From contig NZ_JAUHJQ010000002.1 in assembly GCF_030412965.1 (NCBI RefSeq), positions 773,174 to 837,173 of the forward strand: a DNA stretch of 64,000 bases, in the 5' to 3' direction. Every line of letters begins with the position of its first letter. Position 1 is the stretch's first letter. The position numbers and the translations under genes are program-made. Source of the DNA: Nocardioides oceani. Its GTDB lineage: Bacteria; Actinomycetota; Actinomycetes; Propionibacteriales; Nocardioidaceae. Below the pieces are notes generated by a model. That model had not been told where the DNA came from. It searched no databases and saw only the letters and a program-made list of their open reading frames with translations. Shown in pieces: positions 29,334 through 38,543 of this stretch.

Positions 29334-30584
29334 TCACTCGGCGCTGGGGTCCCACCAGTCGTAGCCCTCGAGGAACGGGTCGGGCTCGATCGGGCCCTCC
29401 GAGCTCCACACCACGTCGAACTGGTTCTCGGCGTTGATCCGCCCGATCAGGCCGGTCTTGGCGATGTGGTGGTTCTCGCCGTCGATGGTGACCGTGCCCT
29501 CGGGGGCGTCGAAGGAGACGCCGTCGGAGGCGGCGTTGACGTCGTCGACGTCGAAGGACTCGGCCTTCTCGACGATGTTCTTGTACAGGTACAGCGAGGT
29601 GTACGCCGCCTCCATCGGGTCCGAGGTCGGCCGATCCGCGCCGTACTCGGCCTGGAAGGCCTCGATGAACGCCTCGTTGGCCGGGGTCTCGACGGACTGG
29701 AAGTAGTTCCACGCGGCGAACTGGCCGGTGACGTCCTTGCCCATGGCCGGCGCCTCCTCCTCGGCGATGGAGACCGAGATGATCGGCGAGGTGTCCGGGC
29801 CCAGACCCTGCTCGTAGTAGGCCTTGATGAAGCCGACGTTGGACGAGCCGTTGATGGTGTTGAAGACGAAGTCCGGCTTGGCCTTGACGATCTTCGCGAC
29901 CTGGGTCGACCAGTCGTCGCTGTCGAGCGGGACGTACTCCTCGCCGACGATCTCGATGCCGAGCTCCGCGGCGTACTGCTTGATGATCTTGTTGGCCGTG
30001 CGCGGGAAGACGTAGTCCGACCCGGCGAGGAACAGCGTCTTGACGCCCTTGCTGGCCAGGAAGTCCATCGCGGGGATGATTTGCTGGTTGGTCGTCGCGC
30101 CGGTGTAGTAGATGTTCTCCGAGGCCTCGAGGCCCTCGTACTGCACGGGGTAGAACAGCAGGCCGTTGGAGCCCTCGACCACCGGGAGCATCGCCTTGCG
30201 CGACGCGGAGGTCCAGCCGCCGAAGACCGCCGCGACGCAGTCGCTGGTGAGCAGCTTCCCGATCTTCTCGGCGAAGACCGCCGGGTCGCTCGCGCCGTCC
30301 TCCTCGACCGGCTCGATCTGCTTGCCGAGGATGCCGCCGTCGGCGTTGATCTCCTTGGCGGCGAGCAGCAGGGAGTCCCGGACCGTCTGCTCGCTGATCG
30401 CCATCGCGCCGGAGGTGGAGTTGAGGAAGCCGAGCTTGATCGTGTCGCCCGAGGTGTCGACACAGCTGTCGGCTGCCGCTGCGCTGCCGTCGTCGGACTT
30501 GCTGCCGCCGCAGCTGCTCAGGACCAGGGCGGCGGCGAGCGCCGCCGCGGTGCTCGCCGCCAGGCGAGTGCGTGAAGTGGACAC
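29334..30584 (-). CDS. urtA: Urea ABC transporter substrate-binding lipoprotein UrtA
   Basis: A 416-residue type 1 binding protein. The lipobox VLSSC places the lipidated Cys at about residue 25. Family segments are IKLGFLNSTSGAMAISE, FGGWTSASRKAMLPV, GSDYVFPRTANKI, EEYVPLDSDDW and FNTINGSSNVGF; the last ones line the urea/amide pocket. GTG 30584 has GAGGAG 9 bases ahead. It heads the urt-ure operon. Confidence 0.96.
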   Translation of the reverse strand: MSTSRTRLAASTAAALAAALVLSSCGGSKSDDGSAAAADSCVDTSGDTIKLGFLNSTSGAMAISEQTVRDSLLLAAKEINADGGILGKQIEPVEEDGASDPAVFAEKIGKLLTSDCVAAVFGGWTSASRKAMLPVVEGSNGLLFYPVQYEGLEASENIYYTGATTNQQIIPAMDFLASKGVKTLFLAGSDYVFPRTANKIIKQYAAELGIEIVGEEYVPLDSDDWSTQVAKIVKAKPDFVFNTINGSSNVGFIKAYYEQGLGPDTSPIISVSIAEEEAPAMGKDVTGQFAAWNYFQSVETPANEAFIEAFQAEYGADRPTSDPMEAAYTSLYLYKNIVEKAESFDVDDVNAASDGVSFDAPEGTVTIDGENHHIAKTGLIGRINAENQFDVVWSSEGPIEPDPFLEGYDWWDPSAE

Positions 30585-30735
30585 AGGTGGAAGCTCCTCG
30601 GGAAGGACCGCACGACGAGCACTCCGGTGTGCTCACTTGCCGAGGACGCTAGGAACGCGTCGTTTCTGATTGCTACCAAGTGGAATTAACTTGGTGTTAC
30701 GGATGTCGGGGCGGTGTTTCGTGGGGCTGCCGGGG
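30585..30735. promoter_or_regulatory. Upstream region of the urt-ure operon with inverted repeat
   Basis: This AT-richer stretch upstream of urtA should hold its promoter. An inverted repeat ACCAAGT-N7-ACTTGGT is at 30675-30695, about 90 bases before the urtA start. Read on the urtA strand it is flanked by GTAAC and GAAAC, the half-site words of the actinobacterial nitrogen regulator GlnR, but their spacing does not fit the usual GlnR box. A regulator site is likely; its identity is not settled. Confidence 0.5.
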
Positions 30736-30818
30736 TGTCGGGGTCCCCGGTTGACCGGGGACCCCTGCACGTACCACGGAAGATCTGCCCCGGTATGTGC
30801 AGGACTCCCGTGGTAAGT
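30736..30818 (+). repeat. 83-bp dispersed palindromic repeat, copy A
   Basis: This copy agrees with the reverse complement of 34685-34767 at 79 of 83 positions. It begins with an 11-bp hairpin (GGGGTCCCCGG, loop TTGA) and continues with an arm-loop-arm palindrome based on TACCACGG. All four differences from copy B fall in the palindrome arms and break pairing, so this looks like the decayed copy. It lies between urtA and tdk. Confidence 0.88.
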
Positions 30819-30870
30819 AGCCGTAGGGGCGGCGGACGGCTCGAGCGACGCGGGTGGGGCAGCGGTCGGC

Positions 30871-31524
30871 TCAGCCGAAGGGAAGTGGCTCGGGCGCGAG
30901 CGAGACGGCCTGGGCGCGGGCGGCGGTGAGCCGGCGCCGGTGGTGCTGTCGGCAGAGCACCTCGTAGGCGACGTCCGCGGGCGCGGTGCCGGCCTCGTCG
31001 ACGTCGCCGACGACGATCACCTCGCCCTCGACGACCATCGCGCCGTTCTCGGTGCGCGCGTTGTGGGTCGCCCGCTTGCCGCACCAGCACAGCGCCTCGA
31101 CCTGGAGGACGTTCATCCGGTCGGCGAGCTCGACCAGGCGCTGGGAGCCCTCGAAGAGCGCGGTGCGGAAGTCGGTGAGGATGCCGAAGGCGAAGACGTC
31201 GATCTGCAGCTCGTCGACGACCTTCGCGAGCTGGTCGACCTGGTCGCGGGTGTAGAACTGCGCCTCGTCGCAGATGAGGTAGTCGATCCGCCCGCCGTGG
31301 GTCAGGGAGTCGACGACGTAGCGCCAGAAGTCGAAGTCCGGCCCGACCTCGAGCGCCTCGTGGGTCAGCCCGAGCCGGCTGGAGATGAGCGCCTCGCCGG
31401 CCCGGTCGTGCGCGGTGAAGATCCGGCCCGACCGGCCGCGGGCGGCGTGGTTGTGGTTGGTCTGGAGCGCGAGGGTCGACTTGCCGGAGTCCATCGTCCC
31501 GGTGAAGAAGTGCAGTTCCGCCAC
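30871..31524 (-). CDS. tdk: Thymidine kinase
   Basis: A 217-residue type II thymidine kinase that phosphorylates thymidine for salvage into dTTP. The P-loop is TGTMDSGKST (residues 8-17). The Walker B segment IDYLICDEAQF holds the catalytic Glu. The lasso region includes CWCGKRATHNAR, with the zinc-binding Cys pair, and a later CRQHH. Length and motifs are standard. It is divergent from the sulfurtransferase gene with only 41 bases between. Confidence 0.96.
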   Translation of the reverse strand: MAELHFFTGTMDSGKSTLALQTNHNHAARGRSGRIFTAHDRAGEALISSRLGLTHEALEVGPDFDFWRYVVDSLTHGGRIDYLICDEAQFYTRDQVDQLAKVVDELQIDVFAFGILTDFRTALFEGSQRLVELADRMNVLQVEALCWCGKRATHNARTENGAMVVEGEVIVVGDVDEAGTAPADVAYEVLCRQHHRRRLTAARAQAVSLAPEPLPFG

Positions 31525-31565
31525 CGGGGAATCCTGTCACGGACGCGTCCCGCGCACGCGGCAGG

Positions 31566-32414
31566 ATGGTGGTCGTGACCACACCGTTGATCCCGGCCCC
31601 CGAGCTGGTCGCCCTGCTCGCCCGCGACGCCTCCGCCGTCACGGTGCTCGATGTGCGCTACCGGCTCGGTGGCCCGCCGGGCCGCGAGGAGTTCGAGCGC
31701 GGCCACGTGCCCGGGGCGGCGTACGTCGACCTCGACGCCGACCTCGCGGCGCCGGCCGGTCCGCGGGGGCGCCACCCGCTGCCGGGGGTCGAGGTGCTCC
31801 AGGCCGCGATGCGTCGCGCCGGGGTCCGCGGCGACCGCGCCGTGGTGGTCCTCGACGACTGGGCCGGGCACGCCGCGGCACGGGCGTGGTGGCTGCTGCG
31901 CTTCCACGGGCACCCCGACGTGCGGGTGCTCGACGGGGCTTGGCCGGCCTGGCTCGAGGCGGGCGGGCCGGTGGAGACCGGGCCGACGACGCTGGAGCCG
32001 GGGGACTTCGTCGCGCGGCCCGGCGGCATGCCGGTGGTGGACGTGGACGGGGCGCTGGACGTGGGGGTGCTCGTCGACGCGCGGGCGGCCGAGCGGTACC
32101 GCGGGGAGGTGGAGCCGGTCGACCCCGTGGCCGGGCACGTCCCCGGCGCGGTGAACGTGCCGACGAGCGCCAACCTGGGGGCCGACGGGCGGTTCCGCGG
32201 GCCGGCCGAGCTGCGCGAGCTCTACGCGGCCGTCGGGGCCACGCCGGACGCCGACGTGGCCGCGTACTGCGGGTCGGGGGTGACCGCCGCGCACGACGTG
32301 CTCGCGATGGAGGTCGCGGGCGTGCCGGCGGCGCTGTGGCCGGGCAGCTGGAGCGAGTGGGTGGCCGACCCGGCGCGGCCGGTCGCGACCGGACCTACCA
32401 GTGGACGCCCTTGA
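31566..32414 (+). CDS. Sulfurtransferase with two rhodanese domains
   Basis: A 282-residue protein with two rhodanese folds. The N-terminal domain (VTVLDVRYRL, RGHVPGAAYVDLD) is the inactive-type half. The C-terminal domain carries the catalytic Cys in YCGSGVTA, near residue 237. It transfers sulfane sulfur from a donor such as thiosulfate or 3-mercaptopyruvate to an acceptor. ATG 31566 is used; GTG 31575 is a possible alternative. Its 3' end overlaps the convergent reductase gene by 20 bases. Confidence 0.9.
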   Translation: MVVVTTPLIPAPELVALLARDASAVTVLDVRYRLGGPPGREEFERGHVPGAAYVDLDADLAAPAGPRGRHPLPGVEVLQAAMRRAGVRGDRAVVVLDDWAGHAAARAWWLLRFHGHPDVRVLDGAWPAWLEAGGPVETGPTTLEPGDFVARPGGMPVVDVDGALDVGVLVDARAAERYRGEVEPVDPVAGHVPGAVNVPTSANLGADGRFRGPAELRELYAAVGATPDADVAAYCGSGVTAAHDVLAMEVAGVPAALWPGSWSEWVADPARPVATGPTSGRP

Positions 32415-34392
32415 AGACCCGCGCCAGCATCAGCTGCTCGGACTCCCGCGACGCCGCCTGGCCCTCCGAGCGGTCGCGGCCCTTGGCGGCCGTGGAGTCC
32501 GGGAAGACCTGGTAGGCCAGGTTGAGCACCCGGAACGTCGTCCGCGGCGCCAGCGTGTGCGCCACCGCGCCGGCGTTGCCGAGGAGGGTGTTGATCTCGT
32601 GCGGGCGCTCGACGATCGCCTCGACGACGAGGTCGGCGGCCTGCGCCGGTGAGATGGTGGGGAACTTGTCGTAGAGCTTGGTCGGCGCGATCATCGGCGT
32701 CCGCACCAGCGGCATGTGGATGTTGGTGAACGTGACGCCGTCGCCGACCAGCTCGCTGGAGACGACGTTGCTCCAGGAGTCCAGGGCCGACTTGGAGGCG
32801 ACGTACGCCGAGAAGCGCGGCGGGTTGGTCTGCACGCCGATCGAGCTGACGTTGACCACGTGGCCGCGCTTCTGCCGGCGCATCGCCGGCAGCAGGCCCA
32901 TCACCAGCCGCACGGCGCCGAAGTAGTTGAGCTGCATCGTGCGCTCGAAGTCGTGGAAGCGGTCCTCGGACAGCTTCAGCGACCGGCGGATCGAGCGGCC
33001 GGCGTTGTTGACCACGACGTCGACCGACGGCAGCTCGGTCACCAGCGTCGCGCAGAGCTCGTCGATCGCCTCGAGGTCGGAGAGGTCGCAGGGGTGCACG
33101 TGGGCGGTCCCGCCGCGCAGCTCGATCAGCGCCTGGAGGTCCTCGAGCTTGTCCTTGCCGCGCGCGACCAGGACGGGTACGCCGCCGGCCTGGGCGACCT
33201 TCAGCGCGGTGACCTCGCCGATTCCGGACGAGGCGCCGGTGATCACCACGTGCTTGCCGCGCAGCGCCGACCGGATCCGCGGGTCGTCGCCGGTGGAGGT
33301 GTCCAGGTGCTCCTCCCACCACGACCACAGCGTCCGCGCGTAGCCCTCCAGGTCGGGCACGCCGATGCCGGACCCCGCCAGCGCGCGCTCGGTGCGGCGG
33401 GAGGCGAAGACCGTCGGAAACGACGTGTGCGCGAGCACCTCGGCCGGGATCCCGATGCGGCTGGTCAGCGGGTCGAGCGCCTTCTGCACGACCGGGTTGC
33501 CCACGACGCCCGCGAGCAGCGAGGCCGGCCGCAGCACCCGGGGGAGCAGGCCCGGCCCGTCGAGGGAGGTCACGAACCGGGGCGCGCCGGCCGCGGCGCA
33601 GAACGCGTCGACCGCCTCGATCACCGGCGTCGGCTGCGGGTCGACGAGGTGGAACGCCTCGCCGTCGTGGCCCGGCAGGTGCGCCAGGTGGTCGATCGCG
33701 GAGGCGACGTAGTCGACCGGCACGAGGTTGGTGTCGCCGATGTCCACGCCGACCATCGGCAGCCAGCCGGGCAGGGTGTCGCGCAGCGTCTTGAGCAGCG
33801 GGAAGAAGTAGTAGGGCCCGTCGACCTTGTCCATCTCGCCGGTCTCGGAGTGGCCGACGACGATCGCCGGGCGGTAGACCCGCCACGGGACCTCCGCCTC
33901 CTCGCGGACGATCCGCTCCGCCTCGTGCTTGGTGCGGTGGTACGGCGACGGGAGGTGCTGGCCCTCGTCGAACATCGTCTCGTCGAACCGGCCGCGGAAG
34001 TCGCCCGCGACGGCCACCGAGCTCACGTGGTGCAGGTGTCGCACCCCCAGCGCGTGGGCCAGCTCGAGGGTGTGGCGGGTGCCGTCGACGTTCATCGCCT
34101 CGTTCGCGGCGTCGTCGGCGGTCATGTCGTAGATCGCGGCCAGGTGGAACAGGTGCTCCACCTCGCCCGCGTGCTCGGCGACCCACGCCTCGTCGACCCC
34201 GAGCGTCGGCTCGGTCAGGTCGCCGACCACCGGCACCACGCGGTCGGTTCGCCACCTGCGCCTCAGCGCCTCCAGCCGCGGCAGCGAGGACGCCCGGCAC
34301 AGCACGAACACCTCACCCTCGCGGTGGTCCAGCAGCTCCCGGACCAGGTGGCGGCCGATGAACCCTGTGGCGCCGGTCACGAAGTACGACAT
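32395..34392 (-). CDS. Two-domain fatty acyl-CoA reductase (FcrA / mycobacterial AcrA1-like)
   Basis: A 665-residue fusion. The N-terminal half is an extended NAD(P)-binding reductase domain ([11 protein letters not shown], catalytic YHRTK), related to male-sterility-type acyl-CoA reductases. The C-terminal half is a classical short-chain dehydrogenase ([10 protein letters not shown] from about residue 384, NNAG, and YVASK). The same fusion occurs in Marinobacter FcrA and Mycobacterium Rv3391, which reduce acyl-CoA to aldehyde and alcohol for wax esters. This suggests fatty-alcohol or wax-ester formation, but no wax synthase is in the window. It ends by overlapping the sulfurtransferase gene. 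Confidence 0.86.
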   Translation of the reverse strand: MSYFVTGATGFIGRHLVRELLDHREGEVFVLCRASSLPRLEALRRRWRTDRVVPVVGDLTEPTLGVDEAWVAEHAGEVEHLFHLAAIYDMTADDAANEAMNVDGTRHTLELAHALGVRHLHHVSSVAVAGDFRGRFDETMFDEGQHLPSPYHRTKHEAERIVREEAEVPWRVYRPAIVVGHSETGEMDKVDGPYYFFPLLKTLRDTLPGWLPMVGVDIGDTNLVPVDYVASAIDHLAHLPGHDGEAFHLVDPQPTPVIEAVDAFCAAAGAPRFVTSLDGPGLLPRVLRPASLLAGVVGNPVVQKALDPLTSRIGIPAEVLAHTSFPTVFASRRTERALAGSGIGVPDLEGYARTLWSWWEEHLDTSTGDDPRIRSALRGKHVVITGASSGIGEVTALKVAQAGGVPVLVARGKDKLEDLQALIELRGGTAHVHPCDLSDLEAIDELCATLVTELPSVDVVVNNAGRSIRRSLKLSEDRFHDFERTMQLNYFGAVRLVMGLLPAMRRQKRGHVVNVSSIGVQTNPPRFSAYVASKSALDSWSNVVSSELVGDGVTFTNIHMPLVRTPMIAPTKLYDKFPTISPAQAADLVVEAIVERPHEINTLLGNAGAVAHTLAPRTTFRVLNLAYQVFPDSTAAKGRDRSEGQAASRESEQLMLARVFKGVHW

Positions 34393-34450
34393 GCGCGGAC
34401 CCTACTCCCGCGGCGGCCCTGCGGTCGCTGGTCGTTGGTCGGTCGTTGCT

Positions 34451-34549
34451 GGTCGAGCAGCGAAGGCCGCCGCGCTGGTCGAGCAGCGAAGGCCGCCCCG
34501 CCGGTCGAGCAGCGAAGGCCGCCCCGCTGGTCGAGCAGCGAAGGCCGCC
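34451..34549 (+). repeat. 26-bp tandem repeat, four units
   Basis: The 21-base core GGTCGAGCAGCGAAGGCCGCC occurs at 34451, 34477, 34503 and 34529, each followed by a variable CGCGCT-like 5-base link (period 26). The last unit is followed by AGGCCTGAGCGTGTCGAAGCC, so CGAGCAGC...GGCC can fold against GGCC...GCGTGTCG. The motif looks like the intergenic hairpin repeats that are common in Nocardioides and related genomes, here amplified in tandem. Confidence 0.85.
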
Positions 34550-34684
34550 AGGCCTGAGCGTGTCGAAGCCCGGTGAGCCGAGCTGCGGCCTCGGGGACGC
34601 CGTTCCCGCGTGCGGGCGGGCCGGGGCGTCGGCTCCCGTGTCGCTCGGAGGTCCTGCCCTGCCATGGGCGGGGCCTGTGAGCCG

Positions 34685-34767
34685 ACATACCACGGGAGTC
34701 CTGCACATATCGGGGCAGATCTCCCGTGGTATGTGCAGGGGTCCCCGGTCAACCGGGGACCCCGACA
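34685..34767 (-). repeat. 83-bp dispersed palindromic repeat, copy B (intact)
   Basis: Inverted relative to copy A. On the minus strand it holds an 11-bp hairpin (GGGGTCCCCGG, loop TTGA), then a perfect 14-bp inverted repeat ACATACCACGGGAG with a 22-base loop. A second inverted repeat, CTGCACATA with TATGTGCAG, overlaps the first so that the two stems exclude each other unless a pseudoknot forms. Confidence 0.9.
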
Positions 34768-34862
34768 TCCCGCCGCCCGCGCTGCGCCCGCCCGCGGCGT
34801 ACGTCGGGCGACCGGCGGGCCGGCCGGACTACTCAGGGGAAACCCGCACCCCCGCCGGCGGC

Positions 34863-35861
34863 TCAGTCCTGCTTGCCGCCGCCGAACATGATCTCGTCCC
34901 AGCTGGGGACCGAGGCGCGGCCGCGGCTCTTGCGGACGGGGCGGCGCGGGGGCGGCTGCTCCTGCGACGCGGGCTCGTCGGCGGCGGGCTCGGCGGGCTC
35001 CGCGGCCGCGGCCGCGGCCGGGGGCTCGTCGCGGACGGCCGGCTGCTCGGTGGTGGGGGCGTCGTCGAGTGCGGCGGCGTCGGCGGCCTGCTCGACCAGC
35101 TCGTGCTCGCGGGCGGCGACGGTCGGCTCGGCCGGGGGCTCGGTGTCGAGGAAGGCGTCGACCGGCTCGTCGTGGACGAGCTGGATCGCGTCGTCGCCGA
35201 GCGGCAGCTCCTGGTCGACGGGGTCGACGGTCGTGAGCCGGCGCTGCCGGGCGTGCTGCAGGTCGTCGCGGGTCGGGGCGGGCTCGGGCAGCGCCTCGCC
35301 GACCAGCCAGCGGGCGTCGTCGTTGTCGAGGAGCACGAAGTTCCCCGGCAGGTCGAAGGTCAGCTCGGCGATGCCGCTCCGCTTCGAGGTCTCGTACGCC
35401 GCGACGAGGTTCCAGCGGCCGTCGTCGCGCCGCCAGGAGTCCCACTCGACCCGCTCGGGGTCGACGTGCAGCGAGCGCAGGTGCGCCTCGACGGCCTCGC
35501 CGAGGGTGCGCGCCGTCCCCGCGGCCTCGCCGGCCCGGCGACGTACCGAGGAACGCTGGGCGCGATCGGCGACGTGCTGGCGCTCGGCGAGCACGGGGCC
35601 CGCGAAGGCCATGATCCGGTCCACCGTGGTGCCCGCGGCGGCGGCGACGTCCTCGGCAGACTCCCCGGAGCGGATCCGGGCCTGGATGTCGCGGGGCCGG
35701 AGGGTGCTCTCCATCTGCTTCTCCTGACGTCTCGGCTGGTGCTCGCGCAGGGCGCTCCGGAGGCGCTGGTCGATGTCGAGCTCGTGCTCGGCACCGCTGT
35801 CGTCGGTCAGCAGCAGGCGCTTCCCGTCCTCGCTCACTCCGGTGAGCTCGAGGTGCGCCAT
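34863..35861 (-). CDS. sepH: Cell division (septation) protein SepH
   Basis: A 332-residue protein. The N-terminal DUF3071 region ([18 protein letters not shown], then an HTH around [21 protein letters not shown]) is the conserved part that binds and promotes assembly of FtsZ. A long Ala/Pro/Glu-rich linker follows, and the protein ends with the conserved PSWDEIMFG motif. ATG 35861 is chosen because MAHLELTGV begins the family; 81 further upstream codons are out of character. It is divergent from the TRIC-type channel gene (88 bases). Confidence 0.93.
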   Translation of the reverse strand: MAHLELTGVSEDGKRLLLTDDSGAEHELDIDQRLRSALREHQPRRQEKQMESTLRPRDIQARIRSGESAEDVAAAAGTTVDRIMAFAGPVLAERQHVADRAQRSSVRRRAGEAAGTARTLGEAVEAHLRSLHVDPERVEWDSWRRDDGRWNLVAAYETSKRSGIAELTFDLPGNFVLLDNDDARWLVGEALPEPAPTRDDLQHARQRRLTTVDPVDQELPLGDDAIQLVHDEPVDAFLDTEPPAEPTVAAREHELVEQAADAAALDDAPTTEQPAVRDEPPAAAAAAEPAEPAADEPASQEQPPPRRPVRKSRGRASVPSWDEIMFGGGKQD

Positions 35862-35949
35862 GGGTGTCTGGTCCTTGCCCGGTCGTTCCTGCTGGTCGTG
35901 GGCCCAGAGCCTACGCCAGGGCGACGCCCGGGACGGGTAACCTCCGAGC

Positions 35950-36567
35950 GTGCCGACGCTCGTCGTCCTCGACCTGGTCGGGATCTTCGTCTTCGCGATC
36001 TCCGGTGGGCTGGTCGCGGTCCGCAAGGACCTCGACGTCTTCGGCGTGCTGCTCCTCGCGGGCACGACCGGCCTGGGCGGCGGGTTCCTCCGCGACCTGC
36101 TCATCGACGCCGCCCCGCCGGCCGCGCTGACCGACTGGCGCTACCTGGCGGTGCCCGTGGTGGCCGGGCTGCTGACCTTCGGCTACCACCCGACGCTGGG
36201 CCGGATGGAGCGGACCGTCAACGTCTTCGACGCCTTCGGCCTGGCGCTGTTCTGCGTCGCCGGCGCGCTCAAGGCGCTCGACCACGGGCTCGGCCCGGTC
36301 CCGGCCGCGCTGCTGGGGATGACGACCGGCATCGGCGGCGGCATCCTGCGCGACCTGCTCGCCGGGCGGGTCCCGGTGGTCTTCCGGGGCGAGCTGTACG
36401 CCACGCCGGCGCTGGCGGGCGCGTTCGTCGCGGTGGCCGGCACCGAGCTGGACGCCCCGCGGACCGTGGTCACCGTCCTCGGCGCGCTCGTGTGCCTGGT
36501 GTGGCGGTTGCTGGCGCTCTGGCGCGGCTGGCAGGCGCCGCGGCCCTCGGGGGCTGCCAGCGTCTGA
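35950..36567 (+). CDS. TRIC-type (UPF0126/YadS) cation channel protein
   Basis: A 205-residue membrane protein with about seven helices built from an internal duplication: each half carries a GxGGGxLRDLL segment ([14 protein letters not shown] and [14 protein letters not shown]), the Gly-rich kink of bacterial TRIC channels. Such channels pass monovalent cations, chiefly K+. GTG start. Confidence 0.9.
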   Translation: MPTLVVLDLVGIFVFAISGGLVAVRKDLDVFGVLLLAGTTGLGGGFLRDLLIDAAPPAALTDWRYLAVPVVAGLLTFGYHPTLGRMERTVNVFDAFGLALFCVAGALKALDHGLGPVPAALLGMTTGIGGGILRDLLAGRVPVVFRGELYATPALAGAFVAVAGTELDAPRTVVTVLGALVCLVWRLLALWRGWQAPRPSGAASV

Positions 36568-36686
36568 ACCGCGGTCCTCGCCCGTTCGGGCGGCCCGCGC
36601 CGATGAGTCCGGCGCTCGGCCCCGGTCGGAGGATCCATGCGACCCAGACGAAACCCGGATGGCCACTGTCGGTGCGAGGTGGCAGC

Positions 36687-37682
36687 GTGACGCGCATGAC
36701 ACCCGACCTGGCCATCGAGACCCACGGTCTCGTCAAGACCTTCGGCGAGACGCGTGCCGTCGACGGCGTCGACCTGGCCGTCCCGGCCGGCGGCGTGTAC
36801 GGCGTGCTCGGGCCCAACGGCGCCGGCAAGACCACGACCATCCGGATGCTCGCGACCCTGCTCCCGCCCGACGGCGGCACGGCGTACGTCCTGGGCCACG
36901 ACGTGGCCCACGAGGCCGCGGAGGTGCGGTCACGGGTGGCGCTGACCGGGCAGTTCGCCTCGCTCGACGAGGACCTCTCCGGCAGCGAGAACCTCGTGCT
37001 CATCGCCCGCCTCCAGGGCTACTCCCGCGCGGCGGCCAAGGAGCGCGCGGCGGAGCTGCTGGAGGCGTTCGGCCTGACCGCGGCGGCTCGCAAGCAGGTC
37101 AAGGCGTACTCCGGCGGCATGCGGCGCCGGCTCGACATCGCCGGGTCGATCGTGGTCCGCCCCGACCTGATGTTCCTCGACGAGCCGACCACCGGCCTGG
37201 ACCCGCGCAGCCGCAACCAGGTGTGGGAGATCGTCCGCGCGCTGGTGCGCGCGGGGACGACGGTGCTGCTGACCACGCAGTACCTCGAGGAGGCCGACCA
37301 GCTCGCCGACCGGATCGCGGTCATCGACCACGGCCGGGTGATCGCGGAGGGCACGAGCGGGGAGCTCAAGGCCTCGGTCGGATCCGGCGCGGTCAAGGTC
37401 CGCGTCGCCGACCCGGCCGACCGGCCGGCCCTGGCCGCCATGCTCGCCGAGGCGCTCGACGCCGAGGCGGTGCTCGACTCCGACCCGGCCTCGCTGTCCT
37501 TCCGGGTCGCCGACGCGACCCGCGTGGCCGGCGCGCTCCACCGCGCCGGCGAGCACGGCCTGCGGGTCAGTGAGTACTCCCTGGGCCAGCCCAGCCTCGA
37601 CGAGGTCTTCCTCGCCCTGACCGGCCGTCCCGCCGACGACGGCACCACCCGTGAGCCCACCGCAGAGGAGGTCCCGGCATGA
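36687..37682 (+). CDS. ABC exporter ATP-binding protein, DrrA-like
   Basis: A 331-residue ATPase of the daunorubicin-resistance type. Walker A is [10 protein letters not shown], signature [12 protein letters not shown], Walker [14 protein letters not shown], followed by [10 protein letters not shown] and the DrrA C-terminal domain. GTG 36687 is preferred over ATG 36696 because GAGG lies 7 bases before it. It overlaps the permease gene by 4 bases. The exported compound is unknown. Confidence 0.92.
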   Translation: MTRMTPDLAIETHGLVKTFGETRAVDGVDLAVPAGGVYGVLGPNGAGKTTTIRMLATLLPPDGGTAYVLGHDVAHEAAEVRSRVALTGQFASLDEDLSGSENLVLIARLQGYSRAAAKERAAELLEAFGLTAAARKQVKAYSGGMRRRLDIAGSIVVRPDLMFLDEPTTGLDPRSRNQVWEIVRALVRAGTTVLLTTQYLEEADQLADRIAVIDHGRVIAEGTSGELKASVGSGAVKVRVADPADRPALAAMLAEALDAEAVLDSDPASLSFRVADATRVAGALHRAGEHGLRVSEYSLGQPSLDEVFLALTGRPADDGTTREPTAEEVPA

Positions 37683-38533
37683 CGACCACGACCCGGGCCG
37701 AGAGCGCCCACCAGGACGACCCCGCCCTCGACGCGTCGGTCATCGCCGCCGTCGGCGGTGCGGGCCGGCCCCGGCACGCGGGGCCGGTCTCGGCCTCGCT
37801 CACCTACGGCTGGCGGGCGCTGCTGAAGATCAAGCACGTCCCCGAGCAGCTCTTCGACGTGACGATGTTCCCGATCATGTTCACGCTGATGTTCACCTAC
37901 GTCTTCGGCGGCGCGATGGCCGGCTCGCCGGGGGAGTACCTCCAGTACGCCCTGCCCGGCATCCTCACCCAGACGGTCGTCTTCATCACGATGTACACCG
38001 CCATGACCATCAACACCGACATCGAGAAGGGCGTCTTCGACCGCTTCCGGTCGCTCCCGGTGTGGCGGCCGGCGCTGCTGGTCGGCGCCCTGCTCGGCGA
38101 CGCGCTGCGCTACGTGATCGCCTCGACGGTCGTGCTGACCGTCGGCGTCGCGATCGGCTACCGCGCGCCGGGCGGGCTCCTCGGGGTGGTCGCGGCCGTC
38201 GCGCTGCTGGTGCTGTTCTGCGTCTCGCTCACCTGGCTGTGGCTGATCGTCGGACTCAAGGTCCGCACCCCGAACGCGGTCATGGGCATCTCGATGATGG
38301 TGCTCTTCCCGCTGACCTTCGTCTCCTCGGTCTTCGCACCGCCGGAGACGATGCCGGGCTGGCTCCAGGCCTTCGTCGACGTCAACCCGGTCACCCTGCT
38401 CGTCGAGGCCGCCCGCGGCCTGATGGACGACGCCGCGGACGGCGGCGACATCTCGCTGGTCGTGCTCCTCTCGGTCGTCATCACCGCCGTGTTCGCGCCG
38501 ATCGCCCTGCGGCTCTACAACCGCAAGACCTGA
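37679..38533 (+). CDS. ABC-2 type exporter permease, DrrB-like
   Basis: A 284-residue permease with six hydrophobic helices and the ABC-2 features [18 protein letters not shown] and [15 protein letters not shown]; the segment [19 protein letters not shown] before the last helices is typical of DrrB. It follows the ATPase with ATGA overlap and forms a two-gene drug or lipid exporter. Confidence 0.92.
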   Translation: MTTTTRAESAHQDDPALDASVIAAVGGAGRPRHAGPVSASLTYGWRALLKIKHVPEQLFDVTMFPIMFTLMFTYVFGGAMAGSPGEYLQYALPGILTQTVVFITMYTAMTINTDIEKGVFDRFRSLPVWRPALLVGALLGDALRYVIASTVVLTVGVAIGYRAPGGLLGVVAAVALLVLFCVSLTWLWLIVGLKVRTPNAVMGISMMVLFPLTFVSSVFAPPETMPGWLQAFVDVNPVTLLVEAARGLMDDAADGGDISLVVLLSVVITAVFAPIALRLYNRKT

Positions 38534-38543
38534 GGGGCCCACG

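Larger units (their letters stand above)
34393..34862. other. 470-base gene-free region rich in repeats
   Basis: No gene is supported here. The region contains four 26-bp tandem units (34451-34549), a following arm CCTGAGCGTGTCGAAGCC which can pair with part of the unit, and copy B of the 83-bp palindromic repeat. It lies upstream of the reductase gene and downstream of sepH, both on the minus strand. Confidence 0.75.

Noticed and set aside
30660..30705. GlnR box upstream of urtA
   Set aside because: GTAAC and GAAAC words are present, but spacing and middle half-sites do not fit the usual pattern; kept only as an unspecified regulatory site.
34451..34549. CRISPR-like array
   Set aside because: Repeats are separated by only 5 bases of similar sequence; there are no spacers and no cas genes.
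30736..34767. Composite transposon bounded by the 83-bp repeats
   Set aside because: No transposase between them, no target duplication, and the enclosed genes are housekeeping; dispersed repeats are simpler.
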